Notes: generated by a model from the letters alone, not told the origin. A DNA stretch of 64,000 nt from Microvirga guangxiensis (GCF_900102135.1 NZ_FMVJ01000003.1:550792-614791); one strand, 5' to 3'. Counted from the stretch's first letter, positions 17,194 through 29,070 are shown. Made by a program: numbers and translations.

Positions 17194-17889
17194 TTAGCGC
17201 TTGCGAGCCTTCGAGGGGCTCTTGCGAGCGCTCGTCGAACGCTTGGCGACCTTGCCGGACTTCTTCGTTGCGGAAGTGCGGCTGGAAGCGGCGGCAGCGC
17301 GCTTCGTCGTGGTCTTCTTGGCAGCCGTCTTGCGGGCCGAAGCCTTCACTGCACCGCGGCTTGCGCTGCGAGCGGGGGACTTGCGAGCCGTAGACGTACG
17401 GGCCGTAGACGTGCGGGCCGTGGAAGCACGAGCCGTGGTCTTGCGAGCCGGCGACTTGCTGGCGGTCGACTTACGGGCGGTCGACTTGCGAGCCGTCGAC
17501 TTCGTTGCCGACTTGCGAGCAGTGGACTTCGTTGCCGACTTGGCAGCGGTCTTGCGAGCCGTGGGCTTCTTGGCTGCAGTCTTCTTGGCTGCAGTCTTGG
17601 CAGTCGTCTTCTTGGCGGCCGACTTGGTGGCGGTCCGCTTCGTAGCTGTCTTCTTGGCAGAGGACTTCGCCGAGGACTTGGCGGCCGATTTGGCCGTGGT
17701 CTTCTTGGCAGCAGTCTTCTTGGCAGCGGTGGTCGTGCCGGCCTTCTTCGTGCTCTTGCGAGCCGAGGAAGTGCTGGCCTTCTTCGCGCTGGACTTGGAG
17801 CTCTTCTTTGCTCCGCTCTTCTTGGTGCGGGTCGCACCGGTGTCACCCGTGAACAGTGCTGTCAGCGGGTTCTTGGTATCTGTCGGCAT
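17194..17889 (-). CDS. Histone H1-like Ala/Lys-rich DNA-binding protein
   Basis: Start placed at ATG 17889 (MPTDTKNPLTALFTG) because GGAGG lies just upstream; the ORF continues open for 43 more codons without a signal. The 231-residue product is almost wholly a low-complexity tail of AAKK, ARKS and STARKS-type repeats, very basic, ending in SPSKARKR. This is like the C-terminal domain of eukaryotic H1 and bacterial HctB/AlgP-like proteins. It probably binds DNA non-specifically and compacts the nucleoid. The number of repeats is likely to vary between strains through slippage. Confidence 0.8.
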   Translation of the reverse strand: MPTDTKNPLTALFTGDTGATRTKKSGAKKSSKSSAKKASTSSARKSTKKAGTTTAAKKTAAKKTTAKSAAKSSAKSSAKKTATKRTATKSAAKKTTAKTAAKKTAAKKPTARKTAAKSATKSTARKSATKSTARKSTARKSTASKSPARKTTARASTARTSTARTSTARKSPARSASRGAVKASARKTAAKKTTTKRAAAASSRTSATKKSGKVAKRSTSARKSPSKARKR

Positions 17890-18536
17890 AGCCGCCTCCT
17901 TCAAGGGCCTTCGCGTGCAACCGTCACGCTTGGAAGGCAACGTCGTTATACCAAGCGGGTTCCGATTAACGGAAAGTGTAGAAAGTAGAACGCGCACTTT
18001 TTCTGTGGATACTTTCACCGCAAGAGATGCCTGAACTTGCTCTTCCAGTGCTCGATAGAAGGTGCCTGATGCGACTCGCAGAGACTCTTCTTCGGAGTCT
18101 TCATCATCACTTCCGATCTCGCAGATTAGTTTTTCGCGCTACTTGAAACGCTTTTAGCATCAATGGCTTACGAGGCTGAAGTCGTTCGTCTGCTTTCGCT
18201 TTCACGCGCGACGCGCGTACCGAAAACCTCTTCTTCGAGAGGGGGTTGCCCGCGGTTTTGAAGATGTCGTCGAAGGCGTTTTCGATGAGTGAAAATTTTT
18301 TTCGCGACGGGCACAAAAAAATGCGGCTCGGAGGTGCTCGTGATGCTCATCGACGTGTCGAGCGATGCAAGAATCACCCTGCGAGCACCCTAACGTAGGG
18401 ACAAGAGCGGAGTCTGAATCGACATTCGTGCGATCATGCTCCGCTGACACGCGGCAACCTGCCTCTCGCTTCACCCTTCACGCGGTGCACGAGGCAGGTT
18501 AAGCGGAGGGATCGAACATCTTGTCGTGGTCTCGTC
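17890..18536. other. Long intergenic region before the EamA gene
   Basis: No supportable gene. The part near 18290-18320 is A/T rich. AGACTC-TTCTTC-GGAGTCT forms a small hairpin near 18082-18100. The divergent promoters of the histone-like gene and the EamA gene must lie here. Confidence 0.4.
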
Positions 18537-19403
18537 TTGCCTCATCGCAATCTCCTTGCCGTCGTCGCCTGGATGAGCGGCGCACTCCTTGCTTTCTCGG
18601 CAACCGCGGTTGCTGTGCGCGCGCTCGCGCCGGCCTTCTCGGTGTTTGAGATGCTGGCGGTCCGCAATCTCGCCGGCGTGGCGATCCTGCTTGTTCTGGC
18701 AGGGTTCAAGCCGGAGCTGCGACCCGGATTGAAACCACGCCGGTTCACGCTTCACCTGACGCGCAATATCCTGCATTTCGCGGGTACGGACGGTTGGGCC
18801 TATGGCCTCACGCTGCTGCCGCTCGCCACCGTTTTCGCGCTTGAGTTCACAACGCCCGCATGGGTCGCGCTGCTTGCGATCCCGCTGCTCAAGGAGCGGA
18901 TGACCTGGGGACGTTTCGTGGCTGTAGTGCTGGGCTTCGCGGGTGTTCTCATCATCCTTCGTCCTGGCCTGGAAACCTTGCAGCCAGCCAGTTTCCTGAT
19001 GCTCGGGGTCGCGTTTTCCTTCGCTCTCGTCGCCATCATGACAAAGCACCTGACGAAGACCGAGAGCACCTTCGCGATCCTCTTCTTCATGAACCTGCTG
19101 CAATTGCCGATGAACCTCGCGGGCGTCAGCCGGGCGTTCTGGCTCGCTGTCGAGCCGCAGCATATCCTGCCCTTCATCGGCATCTGCGCGGGCGGCCTGC
19201 TCGCGCATTACTGTCTGACCAATGCCTATCGCCGTGGCGACGCCACCATGGTCGTGCCGCTCGACTTCATGCGCATTCCTCTGATCGCCTTCGTCGGCTG
19301 GCAGCTCTACGGCGAGCCGCTCGATCCATATGTGTTCGTCGGCAGCGCCTGCATCGTCGTCGGCCTTCTCTACAGCCTGAACCGGGAGGCGAAAGCATCA
19401 TGA
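18537..19403 (+). CDS. EamA/DMT-family transporter
   Basis: A 288-residue inner-membrane protein with about ten hydrophobic helices in two EamA repeats (about 10-140 and 150-285). It belongs to the drug/metabolite transporter superfamily; substrate unknown. The start is uncertain. TTG 18537 has no good ribosome-binding site, and ATG 18573 is another choice but would trim the first helix. Its stop overlaps the start of the helicase gene (ATGA at 19400-19403). Confidence 0.88.
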   Translation: MPHRNLLAVVAWMSGALLAFSATAVAVRALAPAFSVFEMLAVRNLAGVAILLVLAGFKPELRPGLKPRRFTLHLTRNILHFAGTDGWAYGLTLLPLATVFALEFTTPAWVALLAIPLLKERMTWGRFVAVVLGFAGVLIILRPGLETLQPASFLMLGVAFSFALVAIMTKHLTKTESTFAILFFMNLLQLPMNLAGVSRAFWLAVEPQHILPFIGICAGGLLAHYCLTNAYRRGDATMVVPLDFMRIPLIAFVGWQLYGEPLDPYVFVGSACIVVGLLYSLNREAKAS

Positions 19404-20491
19404 CCTGGTCACCGCAGCAGGACGCCGCATTGAAGGCCGTGGCCGATTGGCTCAAGCGCGGAGACCGTCCGGTCTTTCGCTTGTTCGGTTACGCGGGTAC
19501 CGGCAAGACGACGCTCGCGCGGCACATCGCCGAGGGTGTCGATGGCGATGTGTCTTTCGGCGCCTATACCGGCAAGGCCGCGCTCGTCCTGCGCAACAAG
19601 GGATGCGCGGACGCATCCACCATTCACTCCATGATCTACCGGTCGCGGGAGGGAGACGAGAACGGGCCGCAATTCGTCATCAACCGGCAGAGTCAGGCTG
19701 CCAAGTCCGACCTCATCGTGATCGATGAGTGCTCCATGGTGGATGAGGAATTGGGGCGCGACCTCCTGTCGTTCGGCAAGCCGGTACTCGTGCTCGGCGA
19801 CCCCGCGCAATTGCCGCCGGTGAAGGGCGGCGGTTTCTTCACGGAGGCCGAGCCCGATGTGATGCTCACCGAGGTGCACCGCCAGGCCAAGGATAATCCG
19901 ATCGTTCATCTCTCCCTGATCGTACGGGAGGGCGGCAGGCTCGAGCCCGGGACCTACGGCAAAAGCCGCATCATCCGCCGCCGCGAAATCGATGCGGCGA
20001 CCGTGATGGCCGCCGATCAGGTGCTGGTGGGATTGAACAAGACGCGCCGCCTCTACAACTCGCGCCTGCGCGAGCTGAACGGCTACCGCGATCCGACGCC
20101 GGCAGCCGGCGAGAAGCTCGTCTGCCTGCGCAACGACAAGACCAAGGGTCTGCTCAATGGAGGGACCTGGAGCATCCAGGCGCTGCGCGGCATCCGCAAC
20201 GACTTCGTCCGCATGGATGTGGTGCCCGATGACGATGCGCGCCGCAGGTCCGTGGAGGTCGCTGTCCACAAAGCCTTCTTCCTCGGAACCGAAGAGGAGG
20301 TGGCCTTCGCCCTGCGTCGGGAGTCCGACGAGTTCACTTATGGCTATGCGCTGACCGTGCACAAAGCCCAGGGCTCGCAATGGGACGATCTCGTGCTCTT
20401 CGACGAGTCCTATGCCTTCCGCGAGCATCGCAGCCGCTGGCTCTATACCGGCCTGACACGCGCAGCCGACAAGTTAACCATCGTCATGTGA
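19400..20491 (+). CDS. RecD-like superfamily 1 DNA helicase/AAA ATPase
   Basis: A 363-residue ATPase with Walker A GYAGTGKTT (30-38), Walker B DECS (109-112), GDPAQLPPV (about 132-140) and a C-terminal UvrD_C_2 motif TVHKAQGSQWDDLV with a final TGLTRAADKL. This is the minimal RecD2/TraA-type helicase found in many alphaproteobacteria as a stand-alone protein. It probably acts in DNA repair or recombination. It overlaps the EamA gene by four bases. Confidence 0.88.
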   Translation: MTWSPQQDAALKAVADWLKRGDRPVFRLFGYAGTGKTTLARHIAEGVDGDVSFGAYTGKAALVLRNKGCADASTIHSMIYRSREGDENGPQFVINRQSQAAKSDLIVIDECSMVDEELGRDLLSFGKPVLVLGDPAQLPPVKGGGFFTEAEPDVMLTEVHRQAKDNPIVHLSLIVREGGRLEPGTYGKSRIIRRREIDAATVMAADQVLVGLNKTRRLYNSRLRELNGYRDPTPAAGEKLVCLRNDKTKGLLNGGTWSIQALRGIRNDFVRMDVVPDDDARRRSVEVAVHKAFFLGTEEEVAFALRRESDEFTYGYALTVHKAQGSQWDDLVLFDESYAFREHRSRWLYTGLTRAADKLTIVM

Positions 20492-20565
20492 AAGCAGGCT
20501 GAGGAACCTCGGCTCAAGCTCGGCGGTTATACGTCAAGCTGAACCGTTCTCGACGAGGCTCCTGC

Positions 20566-20739
20566 ATGCTGAAATGGGCTCTGATCTTTCTCGTGGTGTC
20601 GTTGGTCGCCGGGGCTCTGGGCTTCACCGGGGTCGCTTCGGGCGCAAAGACGATAGCCAAGATCCTGTTCGCCCTTTTCCTTCTGGCCTTCATCGTTCTG
20701 GTTCTCTTGGCCTGGAGCGCGGGCCAGCTCATCTTCTGA
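20566..20739 (+). CDS. DUF1328 small membrane protein (YtjA family)
   Basis: This 57-residue protein begins [20 protein letters not shown] and has two hydrophobic helices joined by SGAKTIAK. The sequence fits the DUF1328/UPF0391 family well in length and in the MLKWA start and AxxLFxxFLxxF core. The family is linked to stress or envelope states; its function is unknown. It lies alone between the helicase and the TRAP protein gene. Confidence 0.85.
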   Translation: MLKWALIFLVVSLVAGALGFTGVASGAKTIAKILFALFLLAFIVLVLLAWSAGQLIF

Positions 20740-20931
20740 CCATTTCCTGCGGGATAAAATCTTAGGCACGGCGATGCATGCGCCAAGCGCATGAGGCGTC
20801 TGCTTGAGACGCACTCCTTCTCCCGTCAAAAGTCCTTATGAGGGTCGTTTCCTTTTTTGCGTTTCAATGCGCCAAGTTGAAACTTTATGTCTCAACGGCG
20901 CGTTGAATGCTTCATTCGTGAGAGAAACGCC

Positions 20932-22020
20932 ATGAAACGCCGCGCATTCCTCCAGGCTGCCACCCTGGGTGCAGCAGCAGGGACCATCGCCAAGCCCGCC
21001 ATCGCCCAGTCCAATCCGGAAATCCGCTGGCGCCTGACCTCCGCCTTCCCGAAATCTCTCGACACGCTTTACGGCGGCGGCGAGACTTTCGCGAAGCTCG
21101 TGGCCGAAGCCACCGACGGCAAGTTCATCATCCAGCCTTTCGCTCCGGGTGAGATCGTCGGCACGCCGCAGGCTGCCGATGCGATTGCCGCTGGCACCGT
21201 CGAGATGGGCCACACCTGCTCCTACTACTATGTGGGCAAGGACCCGACCTTCGCCATCGGCACGAACCTGCCGTTCGGCCTCAACTCCCGCCAGACCAAC
21301 GCATGGCTCTATCATGGCGGCGGTAACGAACTGCTCAACGAGTTCTACGCCAAGCACAACCTGATCGCCCTGCCTGCCGGCAACACCGGCGCGCAGATGG
21401 GCGGCTGGTTCCGCAAGGAGATCAAGACCGTCGAAGACCTGAAGGGTCTCAAGATGCGCATCGCGGGTCTCGCAGGCCAGATCATGGGCAAGCTCGGCGT
21501 CGTGCCGCAGCAGATCGCAGGCGGCGATCTCTATCCGTCGCTCGAGCGCGGCACCATCGACGCCGCCGAGTGGGTGGCGCCCTACGACGACGACAAGCTC
21601 GGTCTCAACAAGGTCGCGCCGTACTACTACTATCCCGGCTTCTGGGAAGGCGGTCCGGCCATCCACATGTTCATCAACCTGCAGAAATGGAACGAACTGC
21701 CGAAGTCCTATCAGGCGGCAATGCGGGCTGCTGCGGGCTACGTGAACGTGGATACTCAGGCCAAGTACGACGCCAAGAACCCGGTCGGCCTGCGCAACCT
21801 CGTCAGCAACGGCGCGCAGCTGCGCCCGTTCTCGCAGGAGATCATGGAGGCCTCTTTGAAGGCCGCCAACGAGATCTACGACGACATTTCGGCGAAGAAC
21901 CCCGACTTCAAGAAGATCTATGACAGCTACAAGGCGTTCCGGAACGAGGAATATCTGTGGTTCCAAGTGGCGGAATACGCCTACGACACCTTCATGATCC
22001 GCGCTCGCGCGCGCGGCTGA
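20932..22020 (+). CDS. TRAP transporter substrate-binding protein (DctP/TakP-like)
   Basis: A 362-residue periplasmic binding protein. The N-terminus MKRRAFLQAATLGAAAG with a twin Arg and an AIAQ/S cleavage site is a Tat-type signal, and fixes the start at ATG 20932. The fold marks of the DctP family are present: TDGKFIIQPFAPGEIV, MRIAGLAGQIM and GGDLYPSLERGTIDAAEW. It resembles the subgroup binding alpha-keto acids or similar carboxylates. No DctQ or DctM membrane subunits lie nearby, so it must work with a permease encoded elsewhere. A strong terminator follows. Confidence 0.88.
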   Translation: MKRRAFLQAATLGAAAGTIAKPAIAQSNPEIRWRLTSAFPKSLDTLYGGGETFAKLVAEATDGKFIIQPFAPGEIVGTPQAADAIAAGTVEMGHTCSYYYVGKDPTFAIGTNLPFGLNSRQTNAWLYHGGGNELLNEFYAKHNLIALPAGNTGAQMGGWFRKEIKTVEDLKGLKMRIAGLAGQIMGKLGVVPQQIAGGDLYPSLERGTIDAAEWVAPYDDDKLGLNKVAPYYYYPGFWEGGPAIHMFINLQKWNELPKSYQAAMRAAAGYVNVDTQAKYDAKNPVGLRNLVSNGAQLRPFSQEIMEASLKAANEIYDDISAKNPDFKKIYDSYKAFRNEEYLWFQVAEYAYDTFMIRARARG

Positions 22021-22036
22021 TCCATCACTGAAAACG

Positions 22037-22065
22037 AAAAGGCGGGCTTCGAGCCCGCCTTTTTT
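22037..22065. terminator. Rho-independent terminator after the TRAP protein gene
   Basis: AAGGCGGGC-TTCG-AGCCCGCCTT followed by a T run. A on the left and T on the right let it also serve the convergent transglycosylase gene. Confidence 0.88.
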
Positions 22066-22077
22066 GCTTTGCGCCGC

Positions 22078-22911
22078 TTACTGGCTCGGGAAGGCCGATG
22101 TGTCGCCGCCCGCGAGTTTCGTGGCGTAGAACGCGATGGTCTGCGAATAGACCTGTGACTTGTTCCAGGCGCGGATCGCCTCGAAGTTCGGAGTGCCCGG
22201 CTCCCAGCTTCCGCCTCTCACCCAGCCATGGCCTCTGAGATAATTCGCGGTCGAGGCCAATACGTCGGCAGGGCTGCGCAGCAGATCGGCCCGTCCGTCA
22301 CCGTCGAAATCCACGGCATATTTCACGTAGCTCGAGGGCATGAATTGTGTTTGTCCCATCTCGCCAGCCCAGGCACCGCGCATTTCGGCGGGTGTGAGAT
22401 CGCCTCTGTCGACGATGCGCAGAGCGTCGAAAAGATGCGCTTTGAAGAAATCCGTGCGGCGGCAATCATAAGCGAGAGTCGCCACCGAGCGGATAACCGG
22501 AAGATTGCCCTTCACGGCGCCGAAATCCGTCTCCAGACCCCAGATGGCGACCAGCACCGGAGCCGGCACGCCGAAGCGCTGCTCGATGCGCGCAAGAGTG
22601 GCCGCATGGCGCTTGAGCATACTGGCGCCGCCTTTCAGGCGGGCAGGGGAGACCATGCGTCCGGCAAATTGCTGAAAGCTCTGCTTGAACACGCCCTGAC
22701 CGCGATCCTTCCGGATGACGCTCTGGTCGAATGTGACTCCCGACAAGCCCTGCCTCACGGCCTCCGGCGAAATGCCCTGCGCCACGGCTTCCTGCTGAAT
22801 GTCGCCGAGCCATTTCTCGAACCCTGCCGGATCACGGCATGTCGCTGCGGAAGCGGTTCCTGCAGCAAGCAGGAGGGTTGCAATGAATGAAGCGCGCGTC
22901 AGAGCCTTCAT
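22078..22911 (-). CDS. Lytic murein transglycosylase, MltB family
   Basis: A 277-residue periplasmic transglycosylase. Start at ATG 22911, which follows AGGAGAG; a signal peptide ends near residue 22 (GTASA). The catalytic Glu is in WGLETDFG (E127). Other MltB/SLT marks are GEMGQTQFMPSSYVKYAVDFDGDG and TANYLRGHGW. There is no peptidoglycan-binding C-terminal domain, so this is the short form of the family. Confidence 0.9.
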   Translation of the reverse strand: MKALTRASFIATLLLAAGTASAATCRDPAGFEKWLGDIQQEAVAQGISPEAVRQGLSGVTFDQSVIRKDRGQGVFKQSFQQFAGRMVSPARLKGGASMLKRHAATLARIEQRFGVPAPVLVAIWGLETDFGAVKGNLPVIRSVATLAYDCRRTDFFKAHLFDALRIVDRGDLTPAEMRGAWAGEMGQTQFMPSSYVKYAVDFDGDGRADLLRSPADVLASTANYLRGHGWVRGGSWEPGTPNFEAIRAWNKSQVYSQTIAFYATKLAGGDTSAFPSQ

Positions 22912-23050
22912 GTGTTCTCTCCTGAAATCGTTGAGCTGAGGACGAGGTAGGGCCTCCACACGTCAACTCAAGGCCACGCATGACACGCAACCCACGCAAG
23001 GACTCGAGCGTTGCCATGGGAAGGCCGCAATGATCGCCTTGAGGAATCCC

Positions 23051-23683
23051 ATGATCCAGGCTTCGAAAATCGTGTCGTGCGGGACAGCGCTTGCGGCGTT
23101 TCTCTGCACGGCGTCGATTGCATGGGCTGCCACCGCTCCGCTCGGTGCCTCGGGATCGTGGCATGAGACCATACGGACCCGCTTCGAGCCGCAGGCAGGG
23201 CAGACGCGGGTGGCGGGGCGCGTCTCATCGGGATTGTGCTTTGCCCTGTCACTGCCGCAGGAGTGGCGCGCCCACGCGGAAGGGTCGGGGACCCGTTTGA
23301 AGGCTGCTTTCTCGGATGCGGAACTGGAGGTGGGTTTGCGGTCCGCTCATGAGTTGCGCGACATGCCTCAGCCCGATCTCGCCAGCCGCGACGCCGCATT
23401 GCTGCAGCAGGATTACGAGAGCCTTCTCGGGCGTCCGGCGCAATCCGTATCGCTCGCGTCCCTCTCCGCCGGAGCGACACGCTGGTCGGCAACGTGGGTC
23501 GATGCGTATCTGCCGTCCGGCAGCCACGGCATGACCGTGGAGACCCTCATCGTACCCTTGTCGAGCGATTGGGTGCTCGAGCTCTCCGTCACGCAGGTGA
23601 TGGAGAAGGAGCGCTACGAGGCGCTCCTCGCGTCGGTTCTGTCGGGTTTGCGCGTCCAGCGCGGCTCCGATTGCGGGGTGTGA
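23051..23683 (+). CDS. Hypothetical exported protein
   Basis: A 210-residue protein with a signal peptide ending near 27 (SIAWA). Start taken at ATG 23051, just after GAGGAATCCC; ATG 23030 is an alternative. The mature part has no family I recognise. Two Cys (one in GLCFALS, one at the C-terminus, SDCGV) could form a disulfide. It lies divergently from the transglycosylase gene. Confidence 0.65.
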   Translation: MIQASKIVSCGTALAAFLCTASIAWAATAPLGASGSWHETIRTRFEPQAGQTRVAGRVSSGLCFALSLPQEWRAHAEGSGTRLKAAFSDAELEVGLRSAHELRDMPQPDLASRDAALLQQDYESLLGRPAQSVSLASLSAGATRWSATWVDAYLPSGSHGMTVETLIVPLSSDWVLELSVTQVMEKERYEALLASVLSGLRVQRGSDCGV

Positions 23684-23768
23684 GGGGCGGGAACGTCGCG
23701 CTTCGCTTGCTCGCCGGAACTTGCTACCTTTCCTGGGCGCGAGAATGCGCAGGAGGGGATCAGCAGCC

Positions 23769-24194
23769 ATGGACGCGATCATCTATCACAATCCGCAATG
23801 CGGCACCTCGCGCAACACGCTCGGCCTCATCCGCAACGCAGGCATCGAACCGCATATCATCGAATATCTGAAGACGCCGCCGACACGCCTCCTGCTGCGC
23901 CAGCTCATCGCGCGCATGGGGCTGAGCGTCCGCGACGTGATCCGCGAAAAGGGAACGCCCTACCATGAACTCGGGCTCGACGATCCGGAGCTCGGCGACG
24001 ATCATCTGCTCGATGCGATGATGGAACACCCCATCCTCATCAACAGGCCTATCGTGGTGACCCCTCTCGGCGTGCGGCTCTGCCGTCCCTCGGAGGCCGT
24101 GCTCGATATCCTTCCTCCGCAGCAGGGCGAGTTCCGAAAGGAAGACGGTGAGCTGGTCGTCGATAGCTCGGGGCGGCGCGCAGCGACGGCTTAA
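23769..24194 (+). CDS. arsC: ArsC-family arsenate reductase (glutaredoxin type)
   Basis: A 141-residue protein of the ArsC/Spx thioredoxin-like fold. The active Cys is in NPQCGTSRNT (Cys 11). The substrate-stabilising Arg residues appear in INRPIVVTPLGVRLCRP. Start at ATG 23769 after AGGAGGGG. No arsR, arsB or acr3 gene is nearby, so it may be a general ArsC-like reductase rather than part of an arsenic operon. It converges on the MFS gene with a 4-base overlap. Confidence 0.88.
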   Translation: MDAIIYHNPQCGTSRNTLGLIRNAGIEPHIIEYLKTPPTRLLLRQLIARMGLSVRDVIREKGTPYHELGLDDPELGDDHLLDAMMEHPILINRPIVVTPLGVRLCRPSEAVLDILPPQQGEFRKEDGELVVDSSGRRAATA

Positions 24195-25426
24195 GACGGT
24201 TCGAGCTGCGTACCGACGGGGACGGGCGGTTCCGGTGTAAAGCTCTCCTTCTCGGCCGTCGGAGGAGCCGCGCGCATGAGGCTGCGGTAAGCGCCCCAGA
24301 TCGCCATGAGCGCCTGCGCCACGATGAAGATGTAGAGAAGTCCCAGACGCCCGAACTCCGTCATTGCGACGCCGGAGATCACCGGTCCTATCACGGACCC
24401 CACGCCCTGCAGGATCAGGAGGCCGCCTGCCGCGGCCACGAACTCGCCGGGCTTCACCATGTCGTTCACATGCGCGATGACGATGCTGTAGGTCGGGATC
24501 ACGCTGCCGCCGAAGATGGCGACATAGAAGAACAGAAGCCATGTCGGCACGGTTGCTGGGACGAAGTGGATCAGCGCCAGGAGAATGGCAGCCGCCATGC
24601 CGGAGGCGCCGATGATCACGTGGCGCCTGTCCATGCGGTCGGAGAGCCAGCCCAGCGGCCATGTGGTGAGGAAGCCCCCCAGCGTGCCGCATGCCATGAA
24701 GATGGCGATCTCCGCCGTGCTCAATCCGCGCTCCTGCGCCCAGATGGGACCGAGCGCGAAGAACGAGCTGGTGGTGATGCCGCAGAGAACGGCCGCCACG
24801 ACGCCGAAGGGGGATTGCCGGTAGAGCTGCACCAGGTTGATCCGGGTGTCGCTCACCGCCTGAGCCGGTGCGACGGCGCGTGAGAGGGCCGTGGGCACGA
24901 GCGCCAGACAGATGAGGATGGCGACGAAGCAGAACAGCTGGAAGCCTGCAGGATCGCCGGTCGGAAGTAGCATCTGCCCGCCAATGCCCGCGATGAGACC
25001 CGTCATGCCGTAGATGCTGAGAACCTGACCTCGCGTCTTTGCTGTCGCCGACGCGTTGAGCCAGCTCTCGACCGCGATGAACAGGCCTGCAAAGCAGAAA
25101 CCCGTGACGGCGCGCGCGGCGATCCAGACTAGCGGGCTGATGACGAGAAGATGAAGAAGCGCAACACTTGCCGCGATGGCTGCAAGGGCGGCGAAAGTGC
25201 GCGTGTGGCCCACCTGCTGGATCACGCGCCCGGCCCACAGGGAGCCCACGACGATGCCTGCCCAGAAGGCGGAGCCCACGGCGCCGATCTGCGTCGGCGA
25301 GAACTGCTCGATGCTGCCGCGTACGCTCAACAGGGTGCCCTGAAGCGTATTGCCGATCTGCATCAAGGCATAACCGAGAAGGAGCGCAACCAAGGTGGGA
25401 AGCACGGAGCGCATGGAAGTGGACAT
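24191..25426 (-). CDS. MFS transporter (YcaD-like)
   Basis: A 411-residue inner-membrane protein with twelve predicted helices. Start at ATG 25426 (MSTSMRSVLPTLVALLLGYA), supported by AGGAG upstream; the ORF stays open for 59 more codons. The segment WAGIVVGSLWAGRVIQQVGH is the loop 2-3 signature of the superfamily. It resembles the YcaD-type branch; substrate unknown. Confidence 0.87.
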   Translation of the reverse strand: MSTSMRSVLPTLVALLLGYALMQIGNTLQGTLLSVRGSIEQFSPTQIGAVGSAFWAGIVVGSLWAGRVIQQVGHTRTFAALAAIAASVALLHLLVISPLVWIAARAVTGFCFAGLFIAVESWLNASATAKTRGQVLSIYGMTGLIAGIGGQMLLPTGDPAGFQLFCFVAILICLALVPTALSRAVAPAQAVSDTRINLVQLYRQSPFGVVAAVLCGITTSSFFALGPIWAQERGLSTAEIAIFMACGTLGGFLTTWPLGWLSDRMDRRHVIIGASGMAAAILLALIHFVPATVPTWLLFFYVAIFGGSVIPTYSIVIAHVNDMVKPGEFVAAAGGLLILQGVGSVIGPVISGVAMTEFGRLGLLYIFIVAQALMAIWGAYRSLMRAAPPTAEKESFTPEPPVPVGTQLEPS

Positions 25427-25613
25427 GGGCTCTCCTGAAGGCGAGTTCGTCGAGGCGTCGTGCCAGGACCTGCCCCAATCATTCACATCGCGACATGGCA
25501 ATGCCCGGCGTCGACGAGACACCGTGCTCATGAATCGTTGATCGGGATCAGGCCCTGTGCGTGAGGTGAACTCTGGCCCGAAGGTCGGGTTCCGGAGTTT
25601 CATCCAACAAAAG

Positions 25614-25645
25614 AAAAGCCCGGCTTGGTGAGAAGCCGGGCTTTT
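25614..25645 (-). terminator. Rho-independent terminator downstream of lepA
   Basis: AAAAGCCCGGCTT and AAGCCGGGCTTTT pair around a short loop, ending in T's on either strand. Lies about 30 bases after the lepA stop. Confidence 0.88.
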
Positions 25646-25674
25646 GAGGATTGGGAGGAAGACGTCGCGAGGAC

Positions 25675-27483
<1,809 letters not shown>

Positions 27484-27591
27484 AAAACTCGGGCGGGCAT
27501 GAAACCCTGTTGGCCGGGCAATAGCAGCCCGGCCTCCTAATGCCAAGGGAAGGCGGTGTCGCGTGGCCGTTTTGGCGGCCAACCGGGCCGT

Positions 27592-29070
27592 TTAATGGCC
27601 CGAAGCGAGCTTCGCCCCCTCCTTGTCGTGGGTGCTCAAACGGTCCACCAGGGTGGCGCTGGCCTCGTTCAGACCCACGATCTCCACCGGGATATCGTGG
27701 TGGCGGAACTTGAGCACAACCCGGTCGAGGGCGTTGATGCCGGTAATGTCCCAGAAATGGGATGCGTGGACGTTGATGACGACCCGCTTCACATCCTCCT
27801 CGCGGAAGTCGAAGGCGCTGTGGAAGGCTTCCGCTGTGGCGAAGAAGATCTCGCCGTTGACCCGATACGTCCGGACATCGCCTTCGCGGGTTGAAGAAAC
27901 CTGGAAGAACTTGGCGACCTTCCGGGCAAAGAAAATGCCGCTCAGGATCACGCCCACCAGCACGCCCTTGGCGAGGTCGTGGGTGAAGACCACGACGGCG
28001 ACGGTGGCCAGCATGACGATGCTGGAGCTCTTCGGGTAGAGGCGCATGGCCAGGATCGAGCCCCATTGGAAGGTGTTGATCGACACCATGATCATCACCG
28101 CGACCAGCGCGGCCATGGGGATCTGGCGCACCCAATCGTCCAGCACGAGGATGAGGAACAACAGGAACACGCCCGCCCAGAAGGTGGAGAGCCGCCCGCG
28201 TCCGCCGGAGGAGACGTTGATCACCGACTGGCCGATCATGGCGCAGCCCGCCATGCCGCCGAACAGGCCCGCGACGATGTTGGCGAGGCCTTGTCCCGTG
28301 CATTCCCGGTTCTTGGGGCTGTCCGTATCCGTCATCTCGTCCACGATCGACGCTGTCATGAGGGATTCGAGCAGGCCCACCATGGCGAGCGTGAGCGAGT
28401 AGGGCAGGATGATCCGGAGCGTCTCGAGGTTCAGCGGCACATCGGGAAACGCGAAAGCCGGCAGGTCGCTCGGGAGCTGGCCCATGTCGCCTACGGTGCG
28501 CAGGTCGAAGCCGAAGTAAATCGAGACCGCCGTCAGCAGCACGATGGTGACGAGCGCGGAGGGCACGGCTTTCGTAATCAGCGGCAGTCCGTAGATGATG
28601 ATGAGACCCACGGCGACCATGCCATACATGAGCGGCGGCGCATCGTTGAACTCCGGCAGCTGCGCCATGAAGATCAGAATGGCGAGCGCATTCACGAAGC
28701 CCGTCACGACAGAGCGCGACACGAAGCGCATGAGATCGCCGAGACGAAGGAAACCCGCGACGATCTGCAAAGCGCCGGTGAGAAGCGTGGCGGCCAGCAG
28801 GTATTGCAGTCCGTGATCCTTCACGAGGGAGCCCATGACGAGCGCCATGGCGCCGGTCGCGGCGGAGATCATGCCGGGGCGTCCGCCCGCGATGGCTGTG
28901 ATCACCGCGATGCAGAAGGATGCGTAGAGGCCAACCTGAGGATCGACGCCCGCGATGATCGAGAAGGCGATCGCTTCAGGGATGAGCGCAAGCGCGACCA
29001 CGGTGCCGGCGAGAAGATCGGCGCGAACGTTTGGAAACCATTCGGCCTTGAGGCGGGAAAGTCGAGTCAT
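27592..29070 (-). CDS. SulP-family anion transporter with STAS domain
   Basis: A 492-residue inner-membrane transporter. The N-terminal two-thirds holds the SulP membrane core ([37 protein letters not shown]). The C-terminal part (about 390-490) is a cytoplasmic STAS domain with [14 protein letters not shown]. The family carries sulfate, bicarbonate or other anions; which one is not clear. No carbonic anhydrase gene is next to it. Confidence 0.92.
   Translation of the reverse strand: MTRLSRLKAEWFPNVRADLLAGTVVALALIPEAIAFSIIAGVDPQVGLYASFCIAVITAIAGGRPGMISAATGAMALVMGSLVKDHGLQYLLAATLLTGALQIVAGFLRLGDLMRFVSRSVVTGFVNALAILIFMAQLPEFNDAPPLMYGMVAVGLIIIYGLPLITKAVPSALVTIVLLTAVSIYFGFDLRTVGDMGQLPSDLPAFAFPDVPLNLETLRIILPYSLTLAMVGLLESLMTASIVDEMTDTDSPKNRECTGQGLANIVAGLFGGMAGCAMIGQSVINVSSGGRGRLSTFWAGVFLLFLILVLDDWVRQIPMAALVAVMIMVSINTFQWGSILAMRLYPKSSSIVMLATVAVVVFTHDLAKGVLVGVILSGIFFARKVAKFFQVSSTREGDVRTYRVNGEIFFATAEAFHSAFDFREEDVKRVVINVHASHFWDITGINALDRVVLKFRHHDIPVEIVGLNEASATLVDRLSTHDKEGAKLASGH

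Noticed and set aside
18860..20491. 543-residue helicase
   Set aside because: The first 180 codons read the EamA gene in another frame. The helicase starts at 19400.
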